From Kocuria dechangensis (GTDB taxonomy: Bacteria; Actinomycetota; Actinomycetes; Actinomycetales; Micrococcaceae), in contig NZ_BMEQ01000001.1 of the NCBI RefSeq assembly GCF_014636775.1, positions 418,301-482,300 of the forward strand: a stretch of 64,000 nt of DNA, given 5' to 3'. Each line of letters begins with the position of its first letter. Position 1 is the stretch's first letter. Positions 47,733 through 59,882 of the stretch are shown in pieces. Below the pieces are notes generated by a model. That model saw only the letters and a list, made by a program, of their open reading frames with translations. It searched no databases and was not told where the DNA came from. The position numbers and the translations under genes were made by a program.

Positions 47733-48857
47733 ATGACCATCAGCCCTGCACCCGCCCGCCCGGAGGGCCGTTCCCACGACGGCGCCGAACCCGTCCTGCG
47801 CGAGGTGGTCTCACAGCTGCCCGGCTACGTGGCCGGCCGCCGGGCCTCGGGCGCCCTCACCGCGGCCCTGGCCTCCAACGAGAGCCACTTCGAGCCGCTG
47901 CCCGGGGTCCTGGACGGGGTCCGGCGGGCCGCCGGCCGGATGAACCGCTATCCGGACATGGCCGCGACCGCGCTGCGGGAGCGGATCGCCGGCTTTCTCG
48001 GGGCGGACACGGAGGAGGTGGCCGTCGGCCCCGGCAGCGTCGGTGTGCTCCAGCAGATCCTCGCGGCCACGTGCGGCCCCGGCGACGAGGTCGTCCTCGC
48101 CTGGCGCTCCTTCGAGGCCTATCCCATCCTCGTGAGCCTCACCGGCGCCACCGCCGTGCCCGTGCCGCTGGCAGCCGACCAGGGCCACGACCTGGACGCC
48201 ATGCTCGCGGCGATCACGGACCGGACCCGCGTGGTGCTGGTCTGCTCCCCGAACAACCCCACGGGCGTGGCCGTGGACCACGAGTCCCTGGCGCGCTTCG
48301 TCGCCGGGGTGCCCGCGCACGTGCTGATCGTGATCGACGAGGCCTACGTCGAGTACGTCGACGACGCCGCGGATCCCGACGCCCTGCGGCTGTTCCGCGC
48401 CCACGGCAACGTGTGCGTGCTGCGCACGTTCTCCAAGGCCTACGGGCTGGCAGGCCTGCGCGTCGGCTATGCCGTGGCCCACGCGGGACTGGCCGAGGGC
48501 CTGCGCCGGGTGGCCCTCCCCTTCGGCGTCAGCGCCCTCGCCCAGCAGGCCGCGATCGACTCCCTGGACGCCGCGGAGCAGCTGCGCGAGCGTGTGGCGG
48601 TGGTGACCGCCGAGCGCCGCCGGGTCACCGCCGCGCTGCGGCGCTCCGGGTGGGAACCGACCGACAGCCAGGCGAACTTCGTGTGGCTGCGCGCCGGCGA
48701 CGAGCTGCGGGCGGCCCTGGTGGAGGCCTTCGACCGCGCCGACGTGCTGGTGCGCGCCTACGCGGGGGACGGGGTGCGGATCACCCTGGCCGACCCGCTC
48801 ACGAACGACCGGGTCCTGGCGGTGCTGGAGGACCGTTCGGCCTTCCCCGCCGCCTGA
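47733..48857 (+). CDS. HisC-like / aromatic amino acid aminotransferase (Pat type)
   Basis: A 374-residue class II PLP aminotransferase of the HisC/Pat branch. Motifs: [29 protein letters not shown] and the PLP lysine in RTFSKAYGLAGLRVGYA. The true hisC lies in the his cluster at 14219. This copy stands beside an Lrp-type regulator, a ThDP enzyme, a dehydrogenase and an amino acid permease. It therefore probably acts on an aromatic or branched amino acid, not on histidinol phosphate. ATG 47733 has GAAAGGA upstream. Confidence 0.85.
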   Translation: MTISPAPARPEGRSHDGAEPVLREVVSQLPGYVAGRRASGALTAALASNESHFEPLPGVLDGVRRAAGRMNRYPDMAATALRERIAGFLGADTEEVAVGPGSVGVLQQILAATCGPGDEVVLAWRSFEAYPILVSLTGATAVPVPLAADQGHDLDAMLAAITDRTRVVLVCSPNNPTGVAVDHESLARFVAGVPAHVLIVIDEAYVEYVDDAADPDALRLFRAHGNVCVLRTFSKAYGLAGLRVGYAVAHAGLAEGLRRVALPFGVSALAQQAAIDSLDAAEQLRERVAVVTAERRRVTAALRRSGWEPTDSQANFVWLRAGDELRAALVEAFDRADVLVRAYAGDGVRITLADPLTNDRVLAVLEDRSAFPAA

Positions 48858-48909
48858 CCACCGCCCCCTTCGCACGCCCCCTGCACGCTCTGCCGAGAGG
48901 ATTCCCGAC

Positions 48910-50616
48910 ATGACCACGAACGCCCCGGAAGCGACCGCTGGACCGCTGCCCCCGACCACCGTCACCGCTACCGTGTCCACGGCGGTGGCGGAGGTGATCG
49001 CTGCCCGCGCCGATCACCTGTTCGGGCTGATGGGCAACGGCAACGCCCACCTGATCAGCCACCTCACCTCCGCCGGCTTCGGCTTCACCTCCGCCCGGCA
49101 CGAGGCCGCCACGGTGGCCATGGCCGATGCCTACCACCGGGCCACCGGCAAGGTCGGGGCGGCGACCACGACCTACGGGGCGGGGTTCACCAACACGTAC
49201 ACCGCCCTGGCCGAGGCCCGCCTGGCCCGCATCCCGCTCGTGCTCGTCGTCGGGGACGCCCCCACCACGGGGGCCCGACCCTTCGACATCGACCAGACCG
49301 GCGCCGCCGCCGCCGTGGGGGTCACCACCCTGGTCGCGACCTCGGCCAACGCGGCGGCGATCACCCACCGGGCCTTCGACCTCGCCGCCCGCACCGTGCA
49401 GCCGGTGGTGCTGGCGATCCCCTACGATCTGGCCACCGCCCCCCTCACCGCGCCGGTGGCACTGGAGCCGCTGGCGGCCAAGCCCACCTGGTCGGCCGCC
49501 CCCGAGGAGCTGGACCGGATCGCCGGGATCCTGCGCGCGGCAGAACGCCCGCTGATCCTGGCCGGGCGCGGGGTGGTCCTGGCCGGGGCGGCGGCCCCGC
49601 TGCGCGAGCTCGGGGACCGGCTGGGGGCGCTGTTCATGACCTCGGTGATGGCCGTGGGCGTGGTGGACTCCGCCTGGGACCTGGGGGTGGCCGGGGGCTT
49701 CACCCGCGACCACCGCCTGGAGCTGGCGCGCACCGCCGACGTGGTGCTGGTGGCCGGGGCCTCGCTCAACGCCTTCCAGTCCCGCTACGGGACCCTCTTC
49801 GGCCCCGGCACCCGGGTGATCCGCATCGACAACGAGCCCGCCGACCGGATGGCCCACCCGGCCGTCACCGACTACCTGCGCGCCGACCTGGCCCCGGCCC
49901 TTCAAGGGCTCACGGCCCGGGTGGCGGCCGCCGAGGCGACCACCACCTGGCGGGCGGCCGCGCCCGAGGTCGCCTCCGAGGTCTTCCGCTCGGCGGCCCC
50001 GGTGGAGGACCCGGCCGAGTTCGGCCCCGACGGGCGGCTCAACCCCCGCGCCGTCGTCGCCGCCCTGGAGGAGATCCTCCCGCAGGAGCGGTCGGTGGTC
50101 ATGGACGGGGGGCACTTCATCGGCTGGGCACCGATGTACCTGTCGGTGCCGGATCCGCAGGCCATGGTGCTGGTGGGCACCGCGTTCCAGTCCATCGGCC
50201 TGGGCTTCGGCTCCGCGGCCGGAGTCTCCGTCGCCCGTCCGGAGCGCACCACGGTGCTCGTCACCGGCGACGGCGGCGGACTCATGGGCCTGGCCGATCT
50301 CGAGACGTTCGTCCGCGCCACCAGGCGCGGGGTGGTGGTGGTGCTCAACGACTCCGCCTACGGGGCGGAGCTGCACCAGTACGCCTCCCAGGGCCTGGAC
50401 CCCACCGCGATGCTCATCGACGAGGTCGACTTCGCCGCGATCGGCCGGGCGATGGGCGCGGCCGGGGCGAAGGCCCGCACCCTGGCCGGGCTGAGCGCGC
50501 TCACCGAGTGGCTGGCCACCCACCAGGAGGGCGTGTTCGTCCTGGACGTGGCCATCTCCCAGAAGATCGTCGCCGAGTTCATGACCGCCTCCCTCACCGC
50601 CGGCAAGAAGCTGTAG
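48910..50616 (+). CDS. Thiamine diphosphate-dependent enzyme (2-oxo acid decarboxylase / ALS-like)
   Basis: A 568-residue protein with the three-domain layout of the acetolactate synthase/pyruvate decarboxylase superfamily. The catalytic Glu of the N-terminal PYR domain is in ARHEAATVAMADAYHRATGK. The cofactor motif begins VTGDGGGLMGLADLETFVRA and ends VVVVLND. The central domain lacks an obvious FAD-binding pattern. There is no small ilvN-type subunit gene. Beside an aminotransferase and an amino acid permease, a 2-oxo acid decarboxylase is the best guess; substrate unknown. The ATG lies 52 nt after the aminotransferase with GAGAGGA upstream. Confidence 0.8.
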   Translation: MTTNAPEATAGPLPPTTVTATVSTAVAEVIAARADHLFGLMGNGNAHLISHLTSAGFGFTSARHEAATVAMADAYHRATGKVGAATTTYGAGFTNTYTALAEARLARIPLVLVVGDAPTTGARPFDIDQTGAAAAVGVTTLVATSANAAAITHRAFDLAARTVQPVVLAIPYDLATAPLTAPVALEPLAAKPTWSAAPEELDRIAGILRAAERPLILAGRGVVLAGAAAPLRELGDRLGALFMTSVMAVGVVDSAWDLGVAGGFTRDHRLELARTADVVLVAGASLNAFQSRYGTLFGPGTRVIRIDNEPADRMAHPAVTDYLRADLAPALQGLTARVAAAEATTTWRAAAPEVASEVFRSAAPVEDPAEFGPDGRLNPRAVVAALEEILPQERSVVMDGGHFIGWAPMYLSVPDPQAMVLVGTAFQSIGLGFGSAAGVSVARPERTTVLVTGDGGGLMGLADLETFVRATRRGVVVVLNDSAYGAELHQYASQGLDPTAMLIDEVDFAAIGRAMGAAGAKARTLAGLSALTEWLATHQEGVFVLDVAISQKIVAEFMTASLTAGKKL

Positions 50617-50643
50617 CCCGGCCCGCCTCTCCGCGGGCCGGGC
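50616..50643 (+). terminator. Terminator after the ThDP enzyme
   Basis: An 11-bp stem (50616-50626 with 50633-50643) begins on the last base of the stop codon. It separates the aminotransferase/ThDP pair from the dehydrogenase. Confidence 0.6.
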
Positions 50644-50770
50644 GGGCCGGCCACCGGACCGTGCGTGCTGCCGCCGCCGGTGCCACTCGTGCCGGCGCGA
50701 TGCCCGGATCCCCGCACCCGGCATCGCACATCCATCTCTCCTGACATCTCTGCTGACACCTCTACGGAAA

Positions 50771-52069
50771 GTGCACAACCCCTTGGAACCCCGAACAGCC
50801 ATTGCGTCCCCTCCGGAAGCAACCGTCGATCCCAGTCCTCTGGAGAACGCCCGACGCCAGCTCAGTTCTGCCATCACCGCTCTGGGCTACGACCAGGACC
50901 TCCACCGGGTGCTGGCCACCGCCCGTCGTGAGCTCACCGTCTCCGTCCCCCTGCGCCGCGACGACGGACGCACGGAGCTGTTCACCGGCTACCGTGTCCA
51001 GCACGACTTCGCGCGCGGTCCCGCCAAGGGCGGACTCCGGTTCAGCCCCGGCGTGAACCTGGACGAGGTGCGCGCACTGGCCATGTGGATGACCTGGAAG
51101 TGCGCGCTGCTCGACGTCCCCTACGGGGGAGCCAAAGGCGGTGTGACCATCGATCCCCGCAACTACTCGCAGCGGGAACTGGAGCGGGTCACCCGCCGCT
51201 ACACCAGCGAGATCCTGCCGATCATCGGCCCGGAGAAGGACATTCCTGCTCCCGACATCGGCACCGACGAGCAGAACATGGCCTGGATGATGGACACCTA
51301 TTCCGTCAATGCCGGGTACACGATCCCCGGGGTCGTCACGGGCAAGCCCGTCCACATCGGTGGCTCTCTGGGCCGGGCGAGCGCCACCTCCAAGGGCGTG
51401 GTCTTCATCGCTCTGGCCGCGCTGCGCCAGGCCGGGACGGATCCGGCCCGCAGCAGCGCTGCGGTCCAGGGCTTCGGGAAGGTGGGGTCCGGGGCGGCAG
51501 CCTTCCTCGCCGAGGCCGGAGTGCGGGTCGTCGCGGTGAGCGATCAGTACGGCGCCGTCCACGATCCCAGCGGCTTGGACATCCCCGGCCTGCAGGACCA
51601 CGTCCGCCGGACGGGCAGCGTCGCCGGATGGCCGCAGGCGGAGCCCATGGACCCTGACTGCTTGCTGGAGCTGGACGTGGACCTGCTGGTGCCGGCCGCC
51701 GTGGAAGGGGTGCTCACCGAGCACAACGCCCCGCGCGTGCGGGCCCGCCTCGTCGTGGAGGGTGCCAACGGGCCCACCACTGCCGCCGCGGACGAGGTGC
51801 TGGCCGCACGAGGCATCACGGTCGTCCCCGACATCCTGGCCAATGCCGGCGGCGTCGTCGTCTCCTACTTCGAGTGGGTGCAGGCCAACCAGGCCTACTG
51901 GTGGACCGCGGCCGAGATCGACGAGCGGCTGGAGCGACGGATGCTCACCGCCTGGCAGAACCTGCTGGAGGTCTCCACGGCCCGCGGTCTCACGCTGCGC
52001 GAGGCCGCCACGGTCACCGCCGTCGAACGCGTGGCCCAGGCCCATCTCACCCGCGGCCTCTACCCCTGA
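50771..52069 (+). CDS. Glutamate/leucine/phenylalanine-type dehydrogenase, probably NAD-GDH
   Basis: A 432-residue oxidative deaminase. Catalytic-domain motifs are RVQHDFARGPAKGGLRFSPG, VPYGGAKGGVTIDP and IPAPDIGTDEQNMAWMMDTY, which read like RocG/GudB glutamate dehydrogenases rather than shorter Phe or Leu dehydrogenases. The NAD domain shows AAVQGFGKVGSGAAAFLAEA. The GTG start has only a weak ribosome site (GGAAA). The first 60 codons use TTG, CGA, ACA, ATT and AGT, codons rare in neighbouring genes. With the permease it may feed amino acid nitrogen and carbon into central metabolism. Confidence 0.87.
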   Translation: MHNPLEPRTAIASPPEATVDPSPLENARRQLSSAITALGYDQDLHRVLATARRELTVSVPLRRDDGRTELFTGYRVQHDFARGPAKGGLRFSPGVNLDEVRALAMWMTWKCALLDVPYGGAKGGVTIDPRNYSQRELERVTRRYTSEILPIIGPEKDIPAPDIGTDEQNMAWMMDTYSVNAGYTIPGVVTGKPVHIGGSLGRASATSKGVVFIALAALRQAGTDPARSSAAVQGFGKVGSGAAAFLAEAGVRVVAVSDQYGAVHDPSGLDIPGLQDHVRRTGSVAGWPQAEPMDPDCLLELDVDLLVPAAVEGVLTEHNAPRVRARLVVEGANGPTTAAADEVLAARGITVVPDILANAGGVVVSYFEWVQANQAYWWTAAEIDERLERRMLTAWQNLLEVSTARGLTLREAATVTAVERVAQAHLTRGLYP

Positions 52070-52185
52070 GTCCCGCCCTCAGCCCCCGCCGATCCGGCGA
52101 GGGCATCTCCGCGGCAGCGCAACGGCCGCAACCCCTGGACCCCGCCTGGCGGCCGATGCCGCAGTGCACCCGAAAGGAAGGCCAC

Positions 52186-53673
52186 ATGCCTACCCACCAC
52201 GACCTCCTGTCCGCAGAGCCCGGCCTCGGCGCCGACCACGAGGGGGGCGCCGCCGGACTCCGGCAGGACCCGGCGAGCGCACCTCTGCCGCACCGGCAGG
52301 CCTCGCCCGGCGGCGGGGCGGCAGACGCCGCCCACATGAGACCTCGGCACCTTGTGATGATGGCGCTGGGCTCGGCCATCGGCACCGGCCTGTTCGTCGG
52401 CACGGGCTCCGCGATCGCCCTGGCCGGCCCCGCGGTCCTGGTCTCATTCCTGGTCGCGTGCGTGATCCTCGTGCTGGTCATGCGCGCCATGGGTGAGATG
52501 GCCGCGGCCCAGCCCGCCCGGGGGGCGTTCTCCCTCTACGCCGAGCAGGCCATGGGCCGCACCGCGGGGCAGACCCTGGGCTGGCTGTGGTGGGTGCAGC
52601 TGGTCATCGTCATCGCCGCCGAGGCCACCGCGGCCGCCCAGATCCTGCACGAGCTCTGGCCGACCGTGCCCCAGTGGACCATGGCGCTGGCCTTCATGAC
52701 CCTGTTCACCGCCCTGAACCTCATCAGCGTCAAGGCCCTCGGGGAGTCCGAGTTCTGGTTCGCGCTGCTGAAGGTCGGCGCTGTCGTGGTCTTCCTCCTC
52801 CTCGGCGCCGCCCTGCTCCTGGGCCTGCTGCCCGTCGCCTCACCGGGCCTGGGGAACCTCACCGGGCACGGCGGTTTCATGCCCAACGGCGTCACCGGCG
52901 TGGCTGCGGCGCTCCTGGTGGTGGTCTTCGCCTTCGGCGGCACCGAGCTCGTGACCGTGGCCGCCGCCGAGACCCAGGACCCGCAGCGCAACATCATCCG
53001 GGCGATCCGGACCATCGTGGTCCGTCTGCTCGTCTTCTACGTGGGCTCGGTGACCCTGATGGTGCTGATCCTGCCGTGGAACGACCAGGGGCTGTCCTCC
53101 AGCCCGTTCGTGGCCGTGCTCACCGAGGTCGGACTGCCGGGCGCCCAGGCGGTCATGGCCGTCGTCATCGCCGTGGCCCTGCTCTCGGCGCTGAACGCCA
53201 ATCTCTACGGCGCCTCCCGCATGCTCCAGTCCCTCTCCTCCCGCGGCTCCGCACCGCGACGGTTCTCGCGGCTGAGCGCCCAGGGCGTGCCGCGTGCCGC
53301 GGTCCTGGCCTCGGTGCTCTTCGGCTTCGTGACCGTGGGCCTGAACTACCTGTGGCCCGAAGCGCTGCTCGGGTTCCTGCTCAACACCATCGGCTCCACC
53401 GTGCTGGTGGTGTGGACGCTGTCCCTGATCTCGCAGATCATCCTGCGCCGCCGCGCCGACCGCGCGGGCCAGGAGCTGCCCTTCCGGATGTGGGCCTTCC
53501 CGTACCTGTCCTACCTGGCCCTGGCCCTGATCGGGGTGATCTTCCTGCTCGGCCTCTCCGACCCGGTGGTCCGCTCCCAGCTGGGCCTGACCGCCGGACT
53601 CGTGGCCGCCATCGCCGTACTGTGCAAGGTGCTGAGCCCCCGCACCAGCCCGGCCGCGGAGTCGCTGGGCTGA
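52186..53673 (+). CDS. Amino acid permease, APC superfamily (AAT family)
   Basis: A 495-residue transporter with about 12 membrane helices. The first carries the substrate motif ALGSAIGTGLFVGTGSAIAL typical of AroP/GabP/LysP-like amino acid:proton symporters. RAMGEMAAAQPARGAFSLYA follows, as in that family. A hydrophilic N terminus of about 50 residues is longer than usual. ATG 52186 has GAAAGGAAGG 8 nt upstream. It lies 116 nt after the dehydrogenase with no clear terminator between, so they are likely co-transcribed. Substrate is not evident; an amino acid degraded by its neighbours is likely. Confidence 0.88.
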   Translation: MPTHHDLLSAEPGLGADHEGGAAGLRQDPASAPLPHRQASPGGGAADAAHMRPRHLVMMALGSAIGTGLFVGTGSAIALAGPAVLVSFLVACVILVLVMRAMGEMAAAQPARGAFSLYAEQAMGRTAGQTLGWLWWVQLVIVIAAEATAAAQILHELWPTVPQWTMALAFMTLFTALNLISVKALGESEFWFALLKVGAVVVFLLLGAALLLGLLPVASPGLGNLTGHGGFMPNGVTGVAAALLVVVFAFGGTELVTVAAAETQDPQRNIIRAIRTIVVRLLVFYVGSVTLMVLILPWNDQGLSSSPFVAVLTEVGLPGAQAVMAVVIAVALLSALNANLYGASRMLQSLSSRGSAPRRFSRLSAQGVPRAAVLASVLFGFVTVGLNYLWPEALLGFLLNTIGSTVLVVWTLSLISQIILRRRADRAGQELPFRMWAFPYLSYLALALIGVIFLLGLSDPVVRSQLGLTAGLVAAIAVLCKVLSPRTSPAAESLG

Positions 53674-53740
53674 CTTCTCCCAGCGGATCGCGCCCCCGCC
53701 CCGGGGGCTGACCGCCGCACCGGGACCGGACCACGACAGG

Positions 53741-53776
53741 GGAAGGGGCCGGCGGCTGCTGCCGCCGGCCCCTTCC
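53741..53776. terminator. Bidirectional terminator between permease and catalase
   Basis: A perfect 16-bp stem (53741-53756 with 53761-53776) with a TGCT loop lies between convergent genes. No T run. Confidence 0.7.
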
Positions 53777-53878
53777 TGGTGCCACGTCCGGAGGTCCGTC
53801 ACGGGGTCATGACCGCGTCACGACCCCGTGGGGACCCCGCGGGGAGGAGCGCCCGCGGGCGCGCCTCCCCGGTCGGGG

Positions 53879-55552
53879 TCAGTTCGACATCATCGCGGGG
53901 CTCTGCTGCGGCTCGCGCTCGACGACGACGCGCTCGGTGGGGACGCAGTGGGTCATGGTCAGACCCTCGACGTCGCGCGGGCCGTTGTTGCCGAGGTTGG
54001 CCACGCGCTGCAGCTCGTCCTCGGAGAGGCGCTGGGTGGGCAGCGGGCCCAGGTCGCGCACGTCCTCGAGGGAGACGCCGATGCCGTCGCCCACGCGCCG
54101 GCCCATCTCGTCCTCGATCATGTAGAAGTGCCAGACCATGCGCTCCTGGATGGGGCGGTCGCACTGGGACAGGGCGCCGACCAGGTTGGCGATCAGCTCC
54201 TCCTTCTCCCAGTCCTCCTGCAGCTGGTAGCGCTCGCCGGCCTGCTTGTAGTCGTTGGTCCGCTCGATCCGCTCCTGGGTCAGGCGCCCGGAGATCTCAG
54301 GGCCCACGGCCGCGTGGTAGCTCTCGTCCTTCGGCGTCTCCTGGACGCCGCCGGTGATGGACGGCTCGTAGTTCACGTGCGGGTTCTGGCCCGGCGCGTG
54401 GTCCACGTGGTAGGCCATCTGGCCGTCGCGCTGGTTGGTGGCGACCTTGGCCTTCGGCGAGTTGACCGGAAGCTGCAGGTAGTTCGGGCCCACGCGGTAC
54501 CGCTGGGTGTCCGAGTAGGAGAAGGTGCGGCCCACGAGCATCTTGTCGTCGGAGAAGTCCAGGCCGTCCACCAGCACGCCGGTGCCGAAGGCGATCTGCT
54601 CGTTCTCCGCGAAGAAGTTCTCCGGGTTGCGGTTGAGCACCATCCGGCCCACCGGCTTCGGCGGGAAGAGCTCCTCCGGCCACACCTTGGTGTCGTCCAG
54701 CGGGTCGAAGTCCAGCTCGGGGTGGTCGTGGTCCTCCATGACCTGGACCTGCAGCTCCCACTCGGGGTAGTCGCCGGCCTCGATGGCGTCGTAGAGGTCC
54801 TTGGTGTGCGATCCCAGGGTGCTCGCCTGAATGTTCGCGGCGTCCTCGGAGGTCAGGGACTTGACGCCCTGCTTCGGGATCCAGTGGTACTTCACGAGCA
54901 CGGGCTCGCCCTGCGCGTTGACCCACTTGTAGGTGTTCACGCCGAAGCCCTGCTGGTGGCGGTAGTCCGCCGGGATGCCGCGCGGGGAGAACAGGATCGT
55001 GATCATGTGCATCGCCTCGGGCGACTGGCTCCAGAAGTCGAAGGCGCGGTTGGCGACGCCGGCCTCGAAGTTCACGGGGTCCGGCTTCTGGGAGTGGATG
55101 AAGTCCGGGAACTTGATGGCGTCGCGGATGAAGAAGACGCCCAGGTTGTTGCCCACCAGGTCCCAGTTGCCGTCCTCCGTGTAGAACTTCACGGCGAAGC
55201 CGCGGGGGTCGCGGGCGACCTCGGAGGAGTCGCGGCCGCCGGCCACGGTGGAGAAGCGCACGGCGACGTCGGTGCGCTTGCCGGCCTCCTGGAACAGCTT
55301 GGCGCGGGTGAACTTCGCGATGGGCTCGTCGCCGTACGCGCCGTAGGCCTCGAAGTAGCCGAACGCGGTGGTGCCGCGGGCGTGGACCACGCGCTCGGGG
55401 ATGCGCTCGCGGTCGAAGTGGCTCATCTTCTCGAGGAACGCGTAGTTCTCCAGGGTCGCCGGGCCGCGGGAGCCGATGGTGCGGGTGTTCTGGTTGTCGT
55501 GGACGGGGTGGCCCTGACGGGTGGTCAGGGTCTGGCTGGGAACGTGCGTCAT
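53879..55552 (-). CDS. katA: Monofunctional heme catalase
   Basis: A 557-residue catalase that disproportionates hydrogen peroxide. The distal His57 is in [16 protein letters not shown], the distal Asn in [10 protein letters not shown], and the proximal heme-ligating Tyr in [15 protein letters not shown]. Length and sequence fit the small-subunit clade. A C-terminal extension ends [13 protein letters not shown]. The ATG follows GAGAGGAA. It is divergent from argG; the 295-nt gap holds both promoters. Regulation by a peroxide sensor is likely but no regulator gene is adjacent. The symbol is by family. Confidence 0.95.
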   Translation of the reverse strand: MTHVPSQTLTTRQGHPVHDNQNTRTIGSRGPATLENYAFLEKMSHFDRERIPERVVHARGTTAFGYFEAYGAYGDEPIAKFTRAKLFQEAGKRTDVAVRFSTVAGGRDSSEVARDPRGFAVKFYTEDGNWDLVGNNLGVFFIRDAIKFPDFIHSQKPDPVNFEAGVANRAFDFWSQSPEAMHMITILFSPRGIPADYRHQQGFGVNTYKWVNAQGEPVLVKYHWIPKQGVKSLTSEDAANIQASTLGSHTKDLYDAIEAGDYPEWELQVQVMEDHDHPELDFDPLDDTKVWPEELFPPKPVGRMVLNRNPENFFAENEQIAFGTGVLVDGLDFSDDKMLVGRTFSYSDTQRYRVGPNYLQLPVNSPKAKVATNQRDGQMAYHVDHAPGQNPHVNYEPSITGGVQETPKDESYHAAVGPEISGRLTQERIERTNDYKQAGERYQLQEDWEKEELIANLVGALSQCDRPIQERMVWHFYMIEDEMGRRVGDGIGVSLEDVRDLGPLPTQRLSEDELQRVANLGNNGPRDVEGLTMTHCVPTERVVVEREPQQSPAMMSN

Positions 55553-55745
55553 GGGGTTCCTCTCGGGTCGGGAGCGGGTGGGAGGACCGGCCGGGGCCCG
55601 AGCCCGGCCGTCCTGGGTGAGGTCGACTGCAAAGACCGCACCCAGGGGCCAGTATGTCGGAAGCAGCGGGCTATTGCTAGTGATTCATAATTGAGCCGCG
55701 GAATCGTCTCCGCTCTCCGCAATGGCGGGCGAGGCTCCCACCCCA

Positions 55746-55780
55746 TGCATAAATACAACGCGCCGTGTATAGTCATGCAC
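55746..55780 (+). promoter_or_regulatory. argG promoter with ArgR boxes
   Basis: TGCATAAATAC (55746-55756) and, on the other strand, TGCATGACTATAC (within 55765-55780) form an inverted pair. The -10 TATAGT (55768-55773) lies inside the second box, so repressor binding would block polymerase. An AT-rich TGATTCATAATTGA at 55680-55693 is a further possible site, for ArgR or for a catalase regulator. Confidence 0.75.
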
Positions 55781-55847
55781 AGAAGCGGGGTCCGTCCACG
55801 GTGCCCGCGATCCCGAGCAGCACTGACCACTACTGAAGGAGAACACC

Positions 55848-57059
55848 GTGACCGAGCGCGTTGTGCTGGCCTACTCCGGAGGTCTCGACACCTCCGTGGC
55901 CATCGGCTGGATCGGCGAGGCGACCGGGGCCGAGGTCATCGCCGTGGCCGTCGACGTCGGACAGGGCGGCGAGGACCTGGAGACCATCCGCCAGCGTGCC
56001 CTCGACTGCGGCGCCGTCGAGGCCTACGTGGCCGACGCCCGCGACGAGTTCGCGGCCGAGTACTGCATGCCGGCCCTCCAGGCCAACGCCCTGTACATGG
56101 ACGCGTACCCGGTGGTCTCCGCGCTGTCCCGTCCGGTGATCGTCAAGCACCTCGTGGCCGCCGCCAAGCGGTTCGGCGCCTCCACCGTGGCCCACGGCTG
56201 CACCGGCAAGGGCAACGACCAGGTCCGCTTCGAGGTCGGCATCCAGACCCTCGGCCCCGAGCTCAAGTGCATCGCCCCGGTCCGCGACCTCGCGCTGACC
56301 CGCGACAAGGCCATCAACTACGCCGAGAAGCACAACCTGCCGATCGTCACCACCAAGAAGAACCCCTTCTCGATCGACCAGAACGTGTGGGGCCGCGCCG
56401 TCGAGACCGGGTTCCTCGAGGACATCTGGAACGCCCCGACCAAGGACGTCTACGACTACACGGACGACCCCACGTTCCCCCCGCCCGCCGACGAGGTCGT
56501 CATCGCCTTCAAGGGCGGCATCCCCGTGGCCATCGACGGCCACCCCGTCACCCCGCTGCAGGCCATCCAGGAGATGAACCGCCGCGCCGGCGCCCAGGGC
56601 GTGGGCCGGATCGACATCGTGGAGGACCGGCTCGTGGGCATCAAGTCCCGCGAGGTGTACGAGGCGCCGGGCGCCATGGCCCTGATCGCCGCCCACAAGG
56701 AGCTCGAGAACGTCACCATCGAGCGCGAGCAGGCCCGCTTCAAGCGGATGGCCACCCAGCGCTGGACCGAGCTGGTCTACGACGGCCAGTGGTTCTCCCC
56801 GCTGAAGAACTCCCTGGACGCCTTCATCCAGGACACCCAGAAGTACGTCGACGGCGAGATCCGCATGACCCTGCACGCCGGCCTGGCGACCGTCACCGGC
56901 CGCCGCTCGGACACCTCGCTGTACGACTTCAACCTGGCGACCTACGACGAGGGCGACGCCTTCGACCAGTCCCAGGCCCGCGGGTTCATCGAGCTGTTCG
57001 GCATGTCCTCGAAGGTCGCAGCCTCCCGCGACCAGCGGATCGCGGCCCAGGGCCAGTAG
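55848..57059 (+). CDS. argG: Argininosuccinate synthase
   Basis: A 403-residue enzyme that joins citrulline and aspartate using ATP. The N-terminal pyrophosphatase P-loop reads [32 protein letters not shown] and [16 protein letters not shown] are family signatures. GTG 55848 has AAGGAG 8 nt upstream. It is separate from argCJBDFR but carries matching ArgR boxes, and is followed by a hairpin and argH. Confidence 0.97.
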   Translation: MTERVVLAYSGGLDTSVAIGWIGEATGAEVIAVAVDVGQGGEDLETIRQRALDCGAVEAYVADARDEFAAEYCMPALQANALYMDAYPVVSALSRPVIVKHLVAAAKRFGASTVAHGCTGKGNDQVRFEVGIQTLGPELKCIAPVRDLALTRDKAINYAEKHNLPIVTTKKNPFSIDQNVWGRAVETGFLEDIWNAPTKDVYDYTDDPTFPPPADEVVIAFKGGIPVAIDGHPVTPLQAIQEMNRRAGAQGVGRIDIVEDRLVGIKSREVYEAPGAMALIAAHKELENVTIEREQARFKRMATQRWTELVYDGQWFSPLKNSLDAFIQDTQKYVDGEIRMTLHAGLATVTGRRSDTSLYDFNLATYDEGDAFDQSQARGFIELFGMSSKVAASRDQRIAAQGQ

Positions 57060-57074
57060 ACCGCGAGCACGTAG

Positions 57075-59293
<2,219 letters not shown>

Positions 59294-59316
59294 ACTTCTC
59301 GCCGGGGGCAGGCCGA

Positions 59317-59322
59317 TAGCAT
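59317..59322 (+). promoter_or_regulatory. -10 element for leaderless apt
   Basis: TAGCAT ends 7 nt before GTG 59330. It contains the AT of an in-frame ATG (59321), which is therefore unlikely to be the start. Confidence 0.55.
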
Positions 59323-59329
59323 GTCCAGC

Positions 59330-59857
59330 GTGACTGAATCCGTTGAGCAGATGATCGAGCGCCTGTGCGTGAAGATCCCCGACTACCCGGAGCCGGGGGT
59401 CCTCTTCCGCGACCTGACGCCGCTGTTCGCGGACGCCGACGGCTTCCGGCGCATGACCGACATCCTGGTCGACGCCTTCAGGGGCCAGTTCGACTACGTG
59501 GCGGGCATCGAGGCCCGCGGCTTCCTCATGGCCGGCGCCGTGGCCTACGCCTCGGGCGTGGGGCTGATCCCCGTGCGCAAGGCCGGGAAGCTGCCGCGCG
59601 AGACCTTCCGCGAGGAGTACGTCCTGGAGTACGGCTCGGCCGTGCTGGAGATCCACACCGACGACGTCCCGCGCGGGGCGCGGGTGCTCGTCCTGGACGA
59701 CATCCTGGCCACCGGCGGCACCCTGGGCGCCACCGCCAAGCTGCTGCACCAGGCGGGCCTGCACGTGGCCGGCTTCGGCCTCGTCATGGAGCTCACCGAG
59801 CTGCGCGGGCGGTCCCAGCTCGGCGGGCACCGCGTGCGCGCCCTGTACCGGGTCTGA
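59330..59857 (+). CDS. apt: Adenine phosphoribosyltransferase
   Basis: A 175-residue purine salvage enzyme making AMP from adenine and PRPP. The PRPP loop reads VLVLDDILATGGTLGATAKL. FVAGIEARGF-like sequence is present as DYVAGIEARGFLMAG, and KIPDYPEPGVLFRDLTPLFA marks the N terminus as Apt. I set the start at GTG 59330 from promoter spacing; ATG 59321 would add three residues. It is followed by a 143-nt gap with a C10 tract before the helicase gene. Confidence 0.93.
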   Translation: MTESVEQMIERLCVKIPDYPEPGVLFRDLTPLFADADGFRRMTDILVDAFRGQFDYVAGIEARGFLMAGAVAYASGVGLIPVRKAGKLPRETFREEYVLEYGSAVLEIHTDDVPRGARVLVLDDILATGGTLGATAKLLHQAGLHVAGFGLVMELTELRGRSQLGGHRVRALYRV

Positions 59858-59882
59858 GGCGACCGACCCACCCCCTGTGAAT

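Noticed and set aside
47733..48857. Second gene as a duplicate hisC for histidine synthesis
   Set aside because: The his cluster already has a typical hisC at 14219. This copy is in an amino acid catabolic context with an Lrp regulator, so another substrate is more likely.
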